A stretch of 7,645 bases of DNA from Alphaproteobacteria bacterium (GTDB taxonomy: Bacteria > Pseudomonadota > Alphaproteobacteria > 16-39-46). The stretch lies in NCBI GenBank assembly GCA_947497675.1, contig CANMHY010000028.1, positions 1 to 7,645 of the forward strand. The letters are read 5' to 3'. Position numbers and translations under genes: made by a program. The notes under the pieces are model-generated. The model ran no database searches. It had not been told where the DNA came from and saw only the letters and a program-made list of their open reading frames with translations. Shown in pieces: positions 1 to 5,533 of the stretch. Every line of letters starts with the position of its first letter. The first letter of the stretch is position 1.

Positions 1-390
1 GACCTCCATCCCCATTGGAAAACGATCCAAAGCCTCATTCGCATTGAAAGTATTACAGAAAAAAATGGAAAAAAATCATCTGAAACAAGGTATTACATCT
101 CTTCTCTGCAAAAGAAAGCAGATAAACTATTGGAAGCTGTGCGGTCACATTGGGCGGTGGAGGCCTTCCACTGGGTGCTGGACATGTCGTTTGATGAGGA
201 TTATCTACGCACGCGAAAGGGCAATTCAGCAGAGGTGATGTCAGTCCTGCGGCACCTTTGCTATAACATGCTGCAGACCTACGTGCAGAGTCTGGGTCCC
301 ACGACACGCATGAGCATCAAGGGTGCTCGCAAGGCCTGTGGTTGGAATCAAGATACTCTCAAAAATATCATCTCAAAGGGGGCAGAATAA
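1..390 (+). CDS. ISAs1-family transposase, C-terminal part (5' end outside window)
   Basis: This reading frame is open from the first base to TAA at 388-390, giving 129 C-terminal residues of a DDE transposase that moves the surrounding insertion sequence by cut-and-paste. ISAs1 hallmarks appear in order: a RYYISSL motif (residues 30-36), VRSHW (47-51), a HWVLD motif preceded by a Glu at residue 54 (the likely last catalytic acidic residue), SFxED, then RxRKGN (70-75) and a C-terminal segment ending in an SIKGARK-type motif. The typical family wording around the Glu is 'IEN.LHWVLD'; here it is VEAFHWVLD, a small departure. No frameshift or internal stop is visible in this part. Whether the whole transposase is intact cannot be judged, because the DD residues lie outside the window. 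Methionine codons within the fragment (such as at 130) are internal, not the true start. Confidence 0.88.
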   Translation, partial: DLHPHWKTIQSLIRIESITEKNGKKSSETRYYISSLQKKADKLLEAVRSHWAVEAFHWVLDMSFDEDYLRTRKGNSAEVMSVLRHLCYNMLQTYVQSLGPTTRMSIKGARKACGWNQDTLKNIISKGAE

Positions 391-411
391 ATCTTTCCTG
401 AGGCGGCCCTG
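1..411 (+). mobile_element. Right end of an ISAs1-family insertion sequence (left end outside window)
   Basis: The stretch carries the 3' part of an ISAs1-type transposase gene. Three bases after its stop codon comes a 19-bp G+C-rich end (393-411) finishing in GGCCCTG, so the element's outer tip reads CAGGGC, as is usual for this family. The boundary is placed at 411. The bases just outside (CTTAATGGC, 412-420) would be one copy of the 8-10 bp target duplication, but the other copy lies beyond the left edge. Family assignment rests on the transposase. The exact end is inferred from recalled family termini and was not confirmed against a left end. Confidence 0.7.
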
Positions 412-438
412 CTTAATGGCTTTGGTGTATACAATTAA

Positions 439-482
439 AAAACCTTCAAATCCAATCCCTGATTGGGTTTTAGGGATTTTTT
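439..482. terminator. Compact, possibly bidirectional terminator with competing stems
   Basis: On the plus strand AATCCCT (454-460) pairs with AGGGATT (472-478) around an 11-nt loop and runs into a T tract ending at 482, which looks like an intrinsic terminator for rightward transcription leaving the IS. On the minus strand a different fold is possible: CCAATC (452-457) with GATTGG (461-466) around 3 nt, flanked by AAAACC (439-444) and GGTTTT (466-471), ending in a T run. That fold would stop leftward transcription of the truncated acetyltransferase gene. The two folds share bases and exclude each other. Stem lengths are read directly; termination is inferred. Confidence 0.45.
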
Positions 483-490
483 ATCGATCG

Positions 491-667
491 TTATAATAAA
501 CTCACGCTAGGGCTTAATGCATAGCTTTTTAGATAGGAAAGCTCATCTTCTCTTTTTCCAACATAAAGATATGGGTATTCGAAAAAAGCCTCGAGCGTCA
601 TATCAGCAAGAGTTTCAACATAGGGTAAAATTTCAGGACCTTTAAAGATCTTAATTTGAAAGCTCAT
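491..667 (-). pseudogene. N-terminal remnant of a GNAT-family acetyltransferase
   Basis: The remnant encodes 58 residues beginning MSFQIKIFKGPEI and containing a 'FFEYPYLYVG' stretch followed by 'ELSYLKSYA'. This resembles the N-terminal beta1-alpha1-alpha2 region of GNAT N-acetyltransferases of the type 'LxxLRIEVFxEFPYLYEGxxxYExxYLxxYA'. Such enzymes run to about 150-200 residues, so the acetyl-CoA-binding half is missing and the frame ends at TAA about 80 bp from the IS end. The start at 667 is favoured over an in-frame ATG at 688 because AAGGGG (676-681) sits at a good distance upstream. I read it as a gene truncated by a deletion or rearrangement, perhaps linked to IS activity. No continuation of the family sequence is recognisable between 491 and 411 in any frame I checked. 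The family match is from memory and moderate. The fragment could also be an expressed orphan small protein. Confidence 0.55.
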
Positions 668-675
668 ATATTTAT

Positions 676-681
676 CCCCTT
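676..681 (-). promoter_or_regulatory. Ribosome binding site of the GNAT remnant
   Basis: On the minus strand AAGGGG lies 8 nt upstream of the ATG at 667. It decides the start at 667 rather than the ATG at 688, and shows that the front end of the decayed gene is still intact. Confidence 0.5.
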
Positions 682-705
682 GCATCAAAGAACTTTTCAG
701 AGCAC

Positions 706-711
706 ATTATA
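706..711 (-). promoter_or_regulatory. Candidate -10 box for the GNAT remnant
   Basis: A perfect TATAAT lies on the minus strand, preceded directly by TG, about 39 bp upstream of the start at 667. No convincing -35 hexamer is visible at 16-18 bp, so activity is uncertain. In this AT-rich spacer a chance match is quite possible. Confidence 0.3.
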
Positions 712-730
712 CATATACCTTGTTGAAAAA

Positions 731-736
731 TATAAT
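731..736 (+). promoter_or_regulatory. Candidate -10 box for the exported repeat protein gene
   Basis: A perfect TATAAT lies 22 bp upstream of the ATG at 758. Transcription from it would start near 743 and leave only a roughly 15-nt leader, just enough to include the Shine-Dalgarno bases at 746-749. The -35 position shows only AT-rich sequence. The -10 match is seen directly; function is inferred. Confidence 0.3.
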
Positions 737-757
737 AAAATAAAAAGGAATCTTCCC

Positions 758-1516
758 ATGCAAAAATCTTTTCTTCTTGCCCTTCCTCTTCTTTTTTCTG
801 TCCCCGCTTATGGGGAACTTTCGATGGGAGATACAAATCTTTCCAATGTCACTGTAAAAAGCATTAATACATTAGGTGTTGCGACTTTATCCAAAGTCAA
901 GACAGAAGAAGTTTCAGTGACAGGTCCTCTCACCTTTAAAGATCTTAGCGTCGTTCATGATGGCACGATTACAGGCTCTGTAAAAGGGATCAATGGACAA
1001 TTTGAAAATCTCACCATCACCGGACCTTTCACATTTGAAGGTGTTTCTGTTCATAAAGATGCGACGCTTACAGGTCCAGTTTCGGGAAGCAAAGGATACT
1101 TTGGAGACTTAACGGTTTCAGGGCCTTTGAATGCGACAGAGCTACTTTGTCAAAATCTTAACGTCACAGGACCTGTCGACGTCACAAAATTAGCCGTTCG
1201 TGACAAAACTGTTGCCGTCGGTAATTTTACGGCAAATGACAGTGATTTTGGAGATATGACGCTCACAGCAAATAAAACTCTATTTAATAAGACAACAGCG
1301 CGCACGCTTCTCATTAAAAAGAACAGTGAGGTTAAGAGCTCATTTTTATCTTGGTTTGGAGATAACTCTGATGAAAACGCTCAAGAGCTCAGACTCACAA
1401 ACAAGAGCCTTATCGAAGAAACTGTGACCTTTGAATCTGGAAAAGGTAAAATCTTCCTCGAAGAAGGATCCAAAATCAACGGAGAGATTCAAGGAGGGGT
1501 TGTTCAGAAGAATTAA
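758..1516 (+). CDS. Exported repeat protein, predicted beta-solenoid, unknown function
   Basis: I do not recognise this 252-residue protein. The start at 758 is chosen because AAAAAGGAA lies about 8 nt upstream and the protein then opens with a textbook Sec signal peptide: MQK, a hydrophobic core (residues 5-15) and an AYG-E cleavage site at 19/20. A longer in-frame start at 656 would put 34 residues before the signal and overlap the acetyltransferase remnant. From residue 52 the mature chain consists of tandem 33-residue repeats, each made of two 16-17-residue halves centred on [VLI]-x-[VLI]-[TS]-G-[PS]. Copies begin at residues 52, 85, 118 (a single half), 134 and, degenerate, 167. A second module at 223-247 has alternating Thr/Phe, Lys/Ile and Gly and ends in an IxGGVV motif, resembling the rung pattern of bactofilin-type solenoids. 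This suggests a periplasmic or surface right-handed beta-helix, perhaps a scaffold or adhesin-like protein. No enzyme motif, lipobox or transmembrane anchor is visible. There is one Cys in the mature part (residue 131). It is likely monocistronic, with its 3' end facing tag. Confidence 0.85.
   Translation: MQKSFLLALPLLFSVPAYGELSMGDTNLSNVTVKSINTLGVATLSKVKTEEVSVTGPLTFKDLSVVHDGTITGSVKGINGQFENLTITGPFTFEGVSVHKDATLTGPVSGSKGYFGDLTVSGPLNATELLCQNLNVTGPVDVTKLAVRDKTVAVGNFTANDSDFGDMTLTANKTLFNKTTARTLLIKKNSEVKSSFLSWFGDNSDENAQELRLTNKSLIEETVTFESGKGKIFLEEGSKINGEIQGGVVQKN
911..1255 (+). repeat. Tandem 99-bp coding repeats within the exported protein gene
   Basis: Units start at 911, 1010 and 1157, each exactly 33 codons, with a single 16-codon half-unit inserted at 1109-1156. 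The [TS]-G-[PS] core recurs at spacings of 17, 16, 17, 16 and 16 residues. Repeats are clear in protein but well diverged in DNA, so this is an old internal duplication, not a recent slippage array. A further degenerate unit begins at 1256 (MTLTANKTL) without the Gly-Pro. Confidence 0.8.
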
Positions 1517-1540
1517 GAGCTCTTGCAAGCCTTTGTGATA

Positions 1541-1569
1541 AATTTTCCTAAGTATTCTTAGTTAAAATT
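1541..1569. terminator. Hairpin between convergent genes, possible shared terminator
   Basis: The arms AATTTT-c-CTAAG and CTTAG-tt-AAAATT face each other around a TATT loop, giving an 11-bp interrupted stem that is nearly symmetric on both strands. It sits between the convergent repeat-protein gene and tag and includes the tag stop codon (TAG at 1548-1550). It is AT-rich and lacks a long T run beyond the stem, so termination strength is uncertain. Confidence 0.35.
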
Positions 1570-2117
1570 GATCTAAAACAACCCTCCATGTGGTCATCAA
1601 CCATCCCAATGGCTTGCATATATGCATATATGATAGTGGATCCAACAAAACTCATCCCACGCTTCTTCAGATCTTTAGAGAGAGCATCAGATTCAGACGT
1701 GAAAACAGGAACTTCTTGAAGCGTCCGCGGCCGATTTATTTTTTGTTTTCCATCAACAAAACGCCATACATAAGCATCGAAAGACCCAAATTCATGTTGA
1801 ATTTTCAGAAAAATTTGTGCATTTTTGCGCGCCGAAAAAACCTTGAGTCGATTTCGAATAATAGAGGGGTCCGTTAAGAGGGTTTCCAGTTCGGAATCTG
1901 TCATACAAGCAACTTTTTGGGGATCAAAGTTCTTAAAAAGATGCCGATAACTTTCCCGTCGTTTAAGAATTGTCTCCCAAGATAATCCTGCTTGGGCCCC
2001 TTCAAGAATCAACATTTCAAAATGTTTGTGGTCATCATGAACCGGGATTCCCCATTCCGTGTCATGGTAATGGGCATAGTGAGGCTTATCGATTCCAGAC
2101 CATGGACAACGTTTCAT
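1548..2117 (-). CDS. tag: DNA-3-methyladenine glycosylase I
   Basis: The product is a cytoplasmic base-excision repair enzyme that removes 3-methyladenine from alkylated DNA. Its 189 residues match the family length (E. coli Tag, 187). It begins MKRCPW and has the YHDTEWGIPVHDD motif, the EGAQAGLSW pocket motif with Glu39 and Trp47, 'IIRNRLKV', and the C-terminal KKRGMSFVGSTIIYAYMQAIG signature. The structural zinc site is complete: Cys4, His18, His176 and Cys180. AAGGA about 10 nt upstream supports the ATG at 2117. The gene starts 18 bp after engB and has no visible promoter of its own, so it is probably the last gene of the rpmH-engB transcript. Its 3' end converges on the exported repeat protein gene, only 31 bp away. 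Nothing suggests decay. Confidence 0.97.
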   Translation of the reverse strand: MKRCPWSGIDKPHYAHYHDTEWGIPVHDDHKHFEMLILEGAQAGLSWETILKRRESYRHLFKNFDPQKVACMTDSELETLLTDPSIIRNRLKVFSARKNAQIFLKIQHEFGSFDAYVWRFVDGKQKINRPRTLQEVPVFTSESDALSKDLKKRGMSFVGSTIIYAYMQAIGMVDDHMEGCFRSILTKNT

Positions 2118-2135
2118 AAATTTATGGTCCTTAGT

Positions 2136-2819
2136 TTAATTTTTTGTCTCTATTTCCTTGCGGCTCCCTGGAAACAAAACATCAAAAAAACTTTTTTTCA
2201 AGTCGTCGAGGCCTTTTTTATCGCGCGCACTTGTTGCGAGAATTTCTGGATAGGCTGCCGCATGAAATTTTAAACTTTCCGTAATGTGTTCTTTGATTTC
2301 AGAAAGATGACCGGCAGAGACTTTATCGACCTTTGTCAAAATGATTTGGTAGGACTGGGCGGCTCTATCAAGGAGAGACATCATCCATTCATCAAGAGGT
2401 TTCAGTCCATGACGACTGTCCACGAGAACAAAAACCCGCATCAAGGTCGGACGGTCATTTAAATAGGCTTCTACGGTCTCTCCCCACGCAATGACTTTAG
2501 AACGTGCAACTTTGGCATATCCATACCCAGGTAAATCCACAAGATAACACAGACCGTCCAAATTAAAGTAATTCAAGGCTTGCGTACGGCCCGGCGTGTG
2601 AGACATCCGAGCGAGACGCACACGACCACAGAGGGCATTTAAGAGACTCGACTTTCCGACATTAGAACGTCCCACAAAAGCAATTTCTGGAAGATTGGTT
2701 GTGGGAAGATCGCGAACAGCCGTCACAGTCTTTTCAAAAGTACAGAGTTTTGTAAAGAGATTCTCTGGCGTTAATTCTTTGGGCGCGGGAGCCTTACTTT
2801 TTTCGTTTATTTTTGTCAC
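2136..2819 (-). CDS. engB: Ribosome biogenesis GTP-binding protein EngB (YihA/YsxC)
   Basis: The product is a TRAFAC-class GTPase needed for late assembly of the 50S ribosomal subunit. With the chosen GTG start it has 227 residues against about 200-210 in the family. GTPase motifs are all present: G1 GRSNVGKSS (50-58), G2 with TPGRTQ (75-80), G3 DLPGYGYAK (95-103), G4 TKVDK (162-166) and G5 TSA near the C-terminus. The start is placed at GTG 2819 because AAAAGG stands 9 nt upstream. A TTG at 2864 in the same frame would add 15 residues but has no good ribosome binding site. Either way the gene begins inside the 3' end of yidC (26-nt overlap for 2819), which points to translational coupling in the operon. 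The extra 20 or so N-terminal residues are polar and rich in Lys and Pro and precede the conserved domain. Confidence 0.96.
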   Translation of the reverse strand: MTKINEKSKAPAPKELTPENLFTKLCTFEKTVTAVRDLPTTNLPEIAFVGRSNVGKSSLLNALCGRVRLARMSHTPGRTQALNYFNLDGLCYLVDLPGYGYAKVARSKVIAWGETVEAYLNDRPTLMRVFVLVDSRHGLKPLDEWMMSLLDRAAQSYQIILTKVDKVSAGHLSEIKEHITESLKFHAAAYPEILATSARDKKGLDDLKKSFFDVLFPGSRKEIETKN

Positions 2820-4563
2820 GATTGGATGCCTTTTCTTGTCTTTGGTGAGTGTCCCCACGATCAAGTTTCATCACAAGAGCTTGTTGACCAATTGTAAGAA
2901 TATTACTCCAGGCCCAGTAAATGACCAAACCAACAGGAAATTGAGACAAGAGATACGTAAAAAAGACCGGCATCACCATCATAACTTTGGCCTGTGTTGG
3001 ATCTGCAGGCTGAGGACTCATACGTTGTTGTAGAATCATCGTTGCCCCCATAATCAAAGGCCAAAGGCCAATCATTAAATAACTTGGAGGCGTCCAAGGG
3101 ATAAGACCAAAAAGATTAAAAAGTGTTGTTGGGTCTGGCGCTGAGAGATCATGAATCCATCCAAAGAACGGCGCATGGCGCATTTCAAGGGAAATAAAGA
3201 GCACCTTATAAAGAGCAAAAAAGACGGGGATTTGAATAACGAGTGGCAAACACCCTGCCATGGGATTCACACGATGTCTTTTGTAAAACGCCATAAGCTC
3301 TTGATTCTGCTTGATCTTATCATCTTTATAATGCGCTTGAAGCTTTGTAATTTCAGGCTGAAGTTTCTTCATGCGTCCCATGGCCTTATAAGATTTATTG
3401 GCCAATGGAAAAAAGAGTAATTTAACAAGAACGGTTAAAATCAATATGCTCACACCAAAGTTCTGAGTCCACGTATTGATATACGTCAGAACATAAAACA
3501 AGGGTTTTGTAATAAGATAAAACCAGCCAAAATCAACGGCTCGATCAAGCTTAGGAACATTCAACGTTTTTTCATAAGCATCAAGAAGCGTTACCACTTT
3601 TGCCCCTGCGAAAAGATGATGGGTAAGTGTGGTTGTGGCTCCAGGCTCGAGGGTTACGCTTGTTCCAAGGAAATCCGTTTGATAGAGAGGTGTCGGGGTT
3701 TCAGTTCCGACAGCTTTAAAATGTGCCTCAAGGGACATTGCCGGATCTGGAATCAGGGCAGAAAGCCAATACTTATCAGTCATGCCGATCCAGCCACCAA
3801 TGGACGCGTAACTTATGTTTTTCTTAGAACGGACATCTTCATAGGAAACTTCATTTAAGCTGCCATCTAAAACGCCGAGAGGACCTTCATAGAGGGCATA
3901 ATACCCAGAAAGAGGAAGTGTTCCGCCACGCGATATAAGTCCATAGGGATTGAGGACAACAGGACTCCCACTTTTGTTTTCGACACGATCCGCGATGGTA
4001 AACAAATATTGCTCATCCACAGAAATAATACGTTCAAAATAGAGACCTTGTCCATTTGTCCATTTTAAAATTAACGGTGACTCCGGTGTCAAAAGGGTCC
4101 CGTCAAGGGCCCAGGTTGTCTCGGACGTTGGAAGTATCAAATCTTTTAAAGGAGAAACCCATCCAAAGTCTGCATAATAAAAATCTTTTGTGCCCTCAGG
4201 TGAGAACAAAATAATCTCGGGACTTTTTGGATCAACTGCTGTGTGGTACCGGACAAGCTTAAGATCATCAATACGAGCACCTCTTGGGTCTATGGACCCC
4301 TGAAGATAAGGTGTTTTAATTTCAACCCGAGGCCGTGACTCTATGAGTTTCTCCCGTGACACAACCAAAGATTCCGATATTATTTGCGGTTTGGGACGCA
4401 TATCAGAAAGAGATTCAGAAGGCAGGTCTGTTGATTCTGAGGCTTTTTGTGTGGTTTTTTGTAGGGGCTGGGGTTTTGTATCTTCAAAAAAGTAATTGAA
4501 GCCCAAAAAAATCCCAACAGACAAAATAACAGCAATAATAAGGTTTCGATTTTCTTGATTCAT
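2794..4563 (-). CDS. yidC: Membrane protein insertase YidC/Oxa1
   Basis: The product inserts and folds inner-membrane proteins, alone or with SecYEG. The 589 residues show the Gram-negative layout. There is one N-terminal transmembrane helix (7-25), a Pro/Ser/Thr-rich linker (about 28-75) and a large periplasmic P1 beta domain (about 80-335). The five-helix Oxa1 core follows, with helices near 346-365, 370-388, 436-456, 495-511 and 527-553. Family motifs include LFFPLANKSYKAM (383-395), RMKKLQPEI, the cytoplasmic helical hairpin between them and NPMAGCLP (433-440). Lys381 occupies the place of the groove arginine of E. coli YidC, as is common in Alphaproteobacteria. A strongly basic tail (565-589) fits ribosome docking. 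It lies 31 bp after yidD and overlaps engB at its 3' end. The ribosome binding site before ATG 4563 is weak (GAG about 10 nt upstream). Confidence 0.99.
   Translation of the reverse strand: MNQENRNLIIAVILSVGIFLGFNYFFEDTKPQPLQKTTQKASESTDLPSESLSDMRPKPQIISESLVVSREKLIESRPRVEIKTPYLQGSIDPRGARIDDLKLVRYHTAVDPKSPEIILFSPEGTKDFYYADFGWVSPLKDLILPTSETTWALDGTLLTPESPLILKWTNGQGLYFERIISVDEQYLFTIADRVENKSGSPVVLNPYGLISRGGTLPLSGYYALYEGPLGVLDGSLNEVSYEDVRSKKNISYASIGGWIGMTDKYWLSALIPDPAMSLEAHFKAVGTETPTPLYQTDFLGTSVTLEPGATTTLTHHLFAGAKVVTLLDAYEKTLNVPKLDRAVDFGWFYLITKPLFYVLTYINTWTQNFGVSILILTVLVKLLFFPLANKSYKAMGRMKKLQPEITKLQAHYKDDKIKQNQELMAFYKRHRVNPMAGCLPLVIQIPVFFALYKVLFISLEMRHAPFFGWIHDLSAPDPTTLFNLFGLIPWTPPSYLMIGLWPLIMGATMILQQRMSPQPADPTQAKVMMVMPVFFTYLLSQFPVGLVIYWAWSNILTIGQQALVMKLDRGDTHQRQEKASNRDKNKRKK
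2829..2834 (-). promoter_or_regulatory. Ribosome binding site of engB inside yidC
   Basis: AAAAGG on the minus strand lies 9 nt before the GTG at 2819. It supports that start over the TTG at 2864 and lies entirely within the yidC coding sequence. Confidence 0.5.
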
Positions 4564-4594
4564 GATGATAACTCAATTCAGTTAAAGTCTAAAA

Positions 4595-4891
4595 TTAAAG
4601 CTTTCTAAAAAAATTTTCCTTAAAGGATTTTTCAAAACTCGGTTGAGGAACAGGATCCCACCCTTCCCTTCCCCAGGGATGACATTTTAAAAGCCGTTTT
4701 AAAGTCAATAAAAAGCCCCTTACAATGCCATGGGAAGAAAGTGATTCAGACGCATAATCAGAACATGATGGAAAAAAACGACACCTTGGGCCTAATAAAG
4801 GAGAGAGAAAAAGTTTATAGACCTTAAGCAGGCCCTTTAAAATAAGAAGAAGGGGGAAGGTCATCATAACTGTTGCTCTTTTAAGAAACAT
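4595..4891 (-). CDS. yidD: Membrane protein insertion efficiency factor YidD
   Basis: The product is a small inner-membrane-associated protein that assists YidC-dependent insertion. Its 98 residues compare with about 70-90 in the family. The signature block is complete: [23 protein letters not shown] (25-47), the helix '[20 protein letters not shown]' (54-73) and GWDPVP (77-82), with the three conserved cysteines at 37, 43 and 70. A hydrophobic, basic-flanked N-terminal segment (9-30) fits amphipathic membrane binding. The start at 4891 lies inside rnpA (11-nt overlap) with AGGA about 12 nt upstream. ATGs at codons 9 and 10 are possible alternatives that would give a more usual length. The C-terminal tail after the DPVP motif is Lys/Phe-rich and variable. 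Confidence 0.97.
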   Translation of the reverse strand: MFLKRATVMMTFPLLLILKGLLKVYKLFLSPLLGPRCRFFPSCSDYASESLSSHGIVRGFLLTLKRLLKCHPWGREGWDPVPQPSFEKSFKENFFRKL

Positions 4892-5288
4892 ATGTCAGGG
4901 CTTTCCTAAAATCCTTCATTAAAACTTCAAAAGGAACCGTTGCCGTTGTTTGACGTGCAATAAGAACGTAGTCTCCTGCATTGAGAGTTCTTTCCTTCGC
5001 AACCAAATCCACAGTAGATCTTAGACGGCGACGTGCCCGATTTCGAACAACAGCAGATCCGATCTTGCGCGTTGCTGTAAACCCAACTCGGACCCCTTCA
5101 TCGCCTTTTTTAAGGATCGCCTGAACGATAAGACTTGGCATAACCGCTTTACGTCCCTCTTTTGCAACGTTTAAAAAGTCAAAACGTTTCTTGAGAGTAT
5201 GCCGAGAAAAAGCCTTAGGGGAACCTTGAAGAATCGTAGGCATAGGAAATTGACATCGATCCATCATGAAAAACGTTAAGCCTTTCAT
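4881..5288 (-). CDS. rnpA: Ribonuclease P protein component
   Basis: The product is the basic protein subunit of RNase P, which assists the catalytic RNA in trimming tRNA 5' leaders. The family core begins at about residue 28 (TLKKRFDFL) and includes the signature '[22 protein letters not shown]' (68-89) with the RNR motif (83-85). It ends in a helix with 'DFRKAL'. With the ATG at 5288 it has 135 residues, roughly 20 more than usual. The extra N-terminal residues ([14 protein letters not shown]) look unlike the family, and the ribosome binding site before 5288 is poor. Internal ATGs at codons 8, 9 or 16 may be the true start. It begins 12 bp after rpmH, the near-universal neighbour, and its end overlaps yidD. 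Confidence 0.96.
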   Translation of the reverse strand: MKGLTFFMMDRCQFPMPTILQGSPKAFSRHTLKKRFDFLNVAKEGRKAVMPSLIVQAILKKGDEGVRVGFTATRKIGSAVVRNRARRRLRSTVDLVAKERTLNAGDYVLIARQTTATVPFEVLMKDFRKALTYVS

Positions 5289-5300
5289 CCACAGGAGAGA

Positions 5301-5435
5301 TTAAGCAGAAAGCCGATGACGACCTTTTGCTCTGCGACGGGAGAGAATCCGACGTCCATTTGGTGTGGCCATACGGCTTCTAAATCCATGTCGACGTTTC
5401 CGAACAAGACGGCTCGGTTGATATGTGCGCTTCAC
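5301..5435 (-). CDS. rpmH: 50S ribosomal protein L34
   Basis: This 44-residue, extremely Arg/Lys-rich protein of the large ribosomal subunit has the complete L34 pattern: [21 protein letters not shown] (12-24), [18 protein letters not shown] to the end. The start is GTG at 5433-5435, with AAGAGG (5442-5447) 6 nt upstream. The GTG start and short length make it easy to miss. It is the first gene of the rpmH-rnpA-yidD-yidC-engB cluster and has a well-formed promoter about 100 bp upstream. Length and sequence are entirely typical. Confidence 0.97.
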   Translation of the reverse strand: MKRTYQPSRLVRKRRHGFRSRMATPNGRRILSRRRAKGRHRLSA

Positions 5436-5533
5436 AATAAACCTCTTAACTGCTTTTACCAAAGATAAACAAACTTAAATCTCCAAGATCTTTTAACATC
5501 TTTTTTAAATGTTTAAAGCCTTAGGATCTTTCG

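Noticed and set aside
53..307. Minus-strand open frame opposite the transposase
   Set aside because: It lies antisense to a well-supported transposase frame, shows no family features and has no ribosome binding site.
656..757. Longer start for the exported repeat protein
   Set aside because: The 34 extra residues would precede a canonical signal peptide, the start lacks a ribosome binding site, and it overlaps the start region of the minus-strand acetyltransferase remnant.
911..1255. Possible CRISPR-like or non-coding tandem array
   Set aside because: Periodicity is exactly in codons, DNA identity between units is low, and the pattern is explained by protein repeats.
1515..1524. AAGAGCTCTT palindrome just after the repeat protein stop
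   Set aside because: It is a perfect 10-bp palindrome but has no loop, T tract or second copy in a regulatory position. Similar AAGAGCTC strings occur inside the coding sequence by codon use.
2695..4055. Several open frames in other frames across engB and yidC (both strands)
   Set aside because: They are shadows of the two conserved genes. Their composition is not protein-like and none has a plausible start context.
5285..5293. DnaA-box-like TCATCCACA beside rpmH, hinting at a replication origin
   Set aside because: It is a single one-mismatch 9-mer at the rnpA start, with no cluster of boxes, no AT-rich unwinding region and no dnaA or dnaN neighbour.
5485..5530. Nested inverted repeats (AAGATC/GATCTT around AACAT/ATGTT) in the rpmH leader, possible attenuator
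   Set aside because: The outer arm straddles the predicted transcription start near 5527, the inner stem is only 5 AT-rich base pairs, and no T run follows on the transcribed strand.
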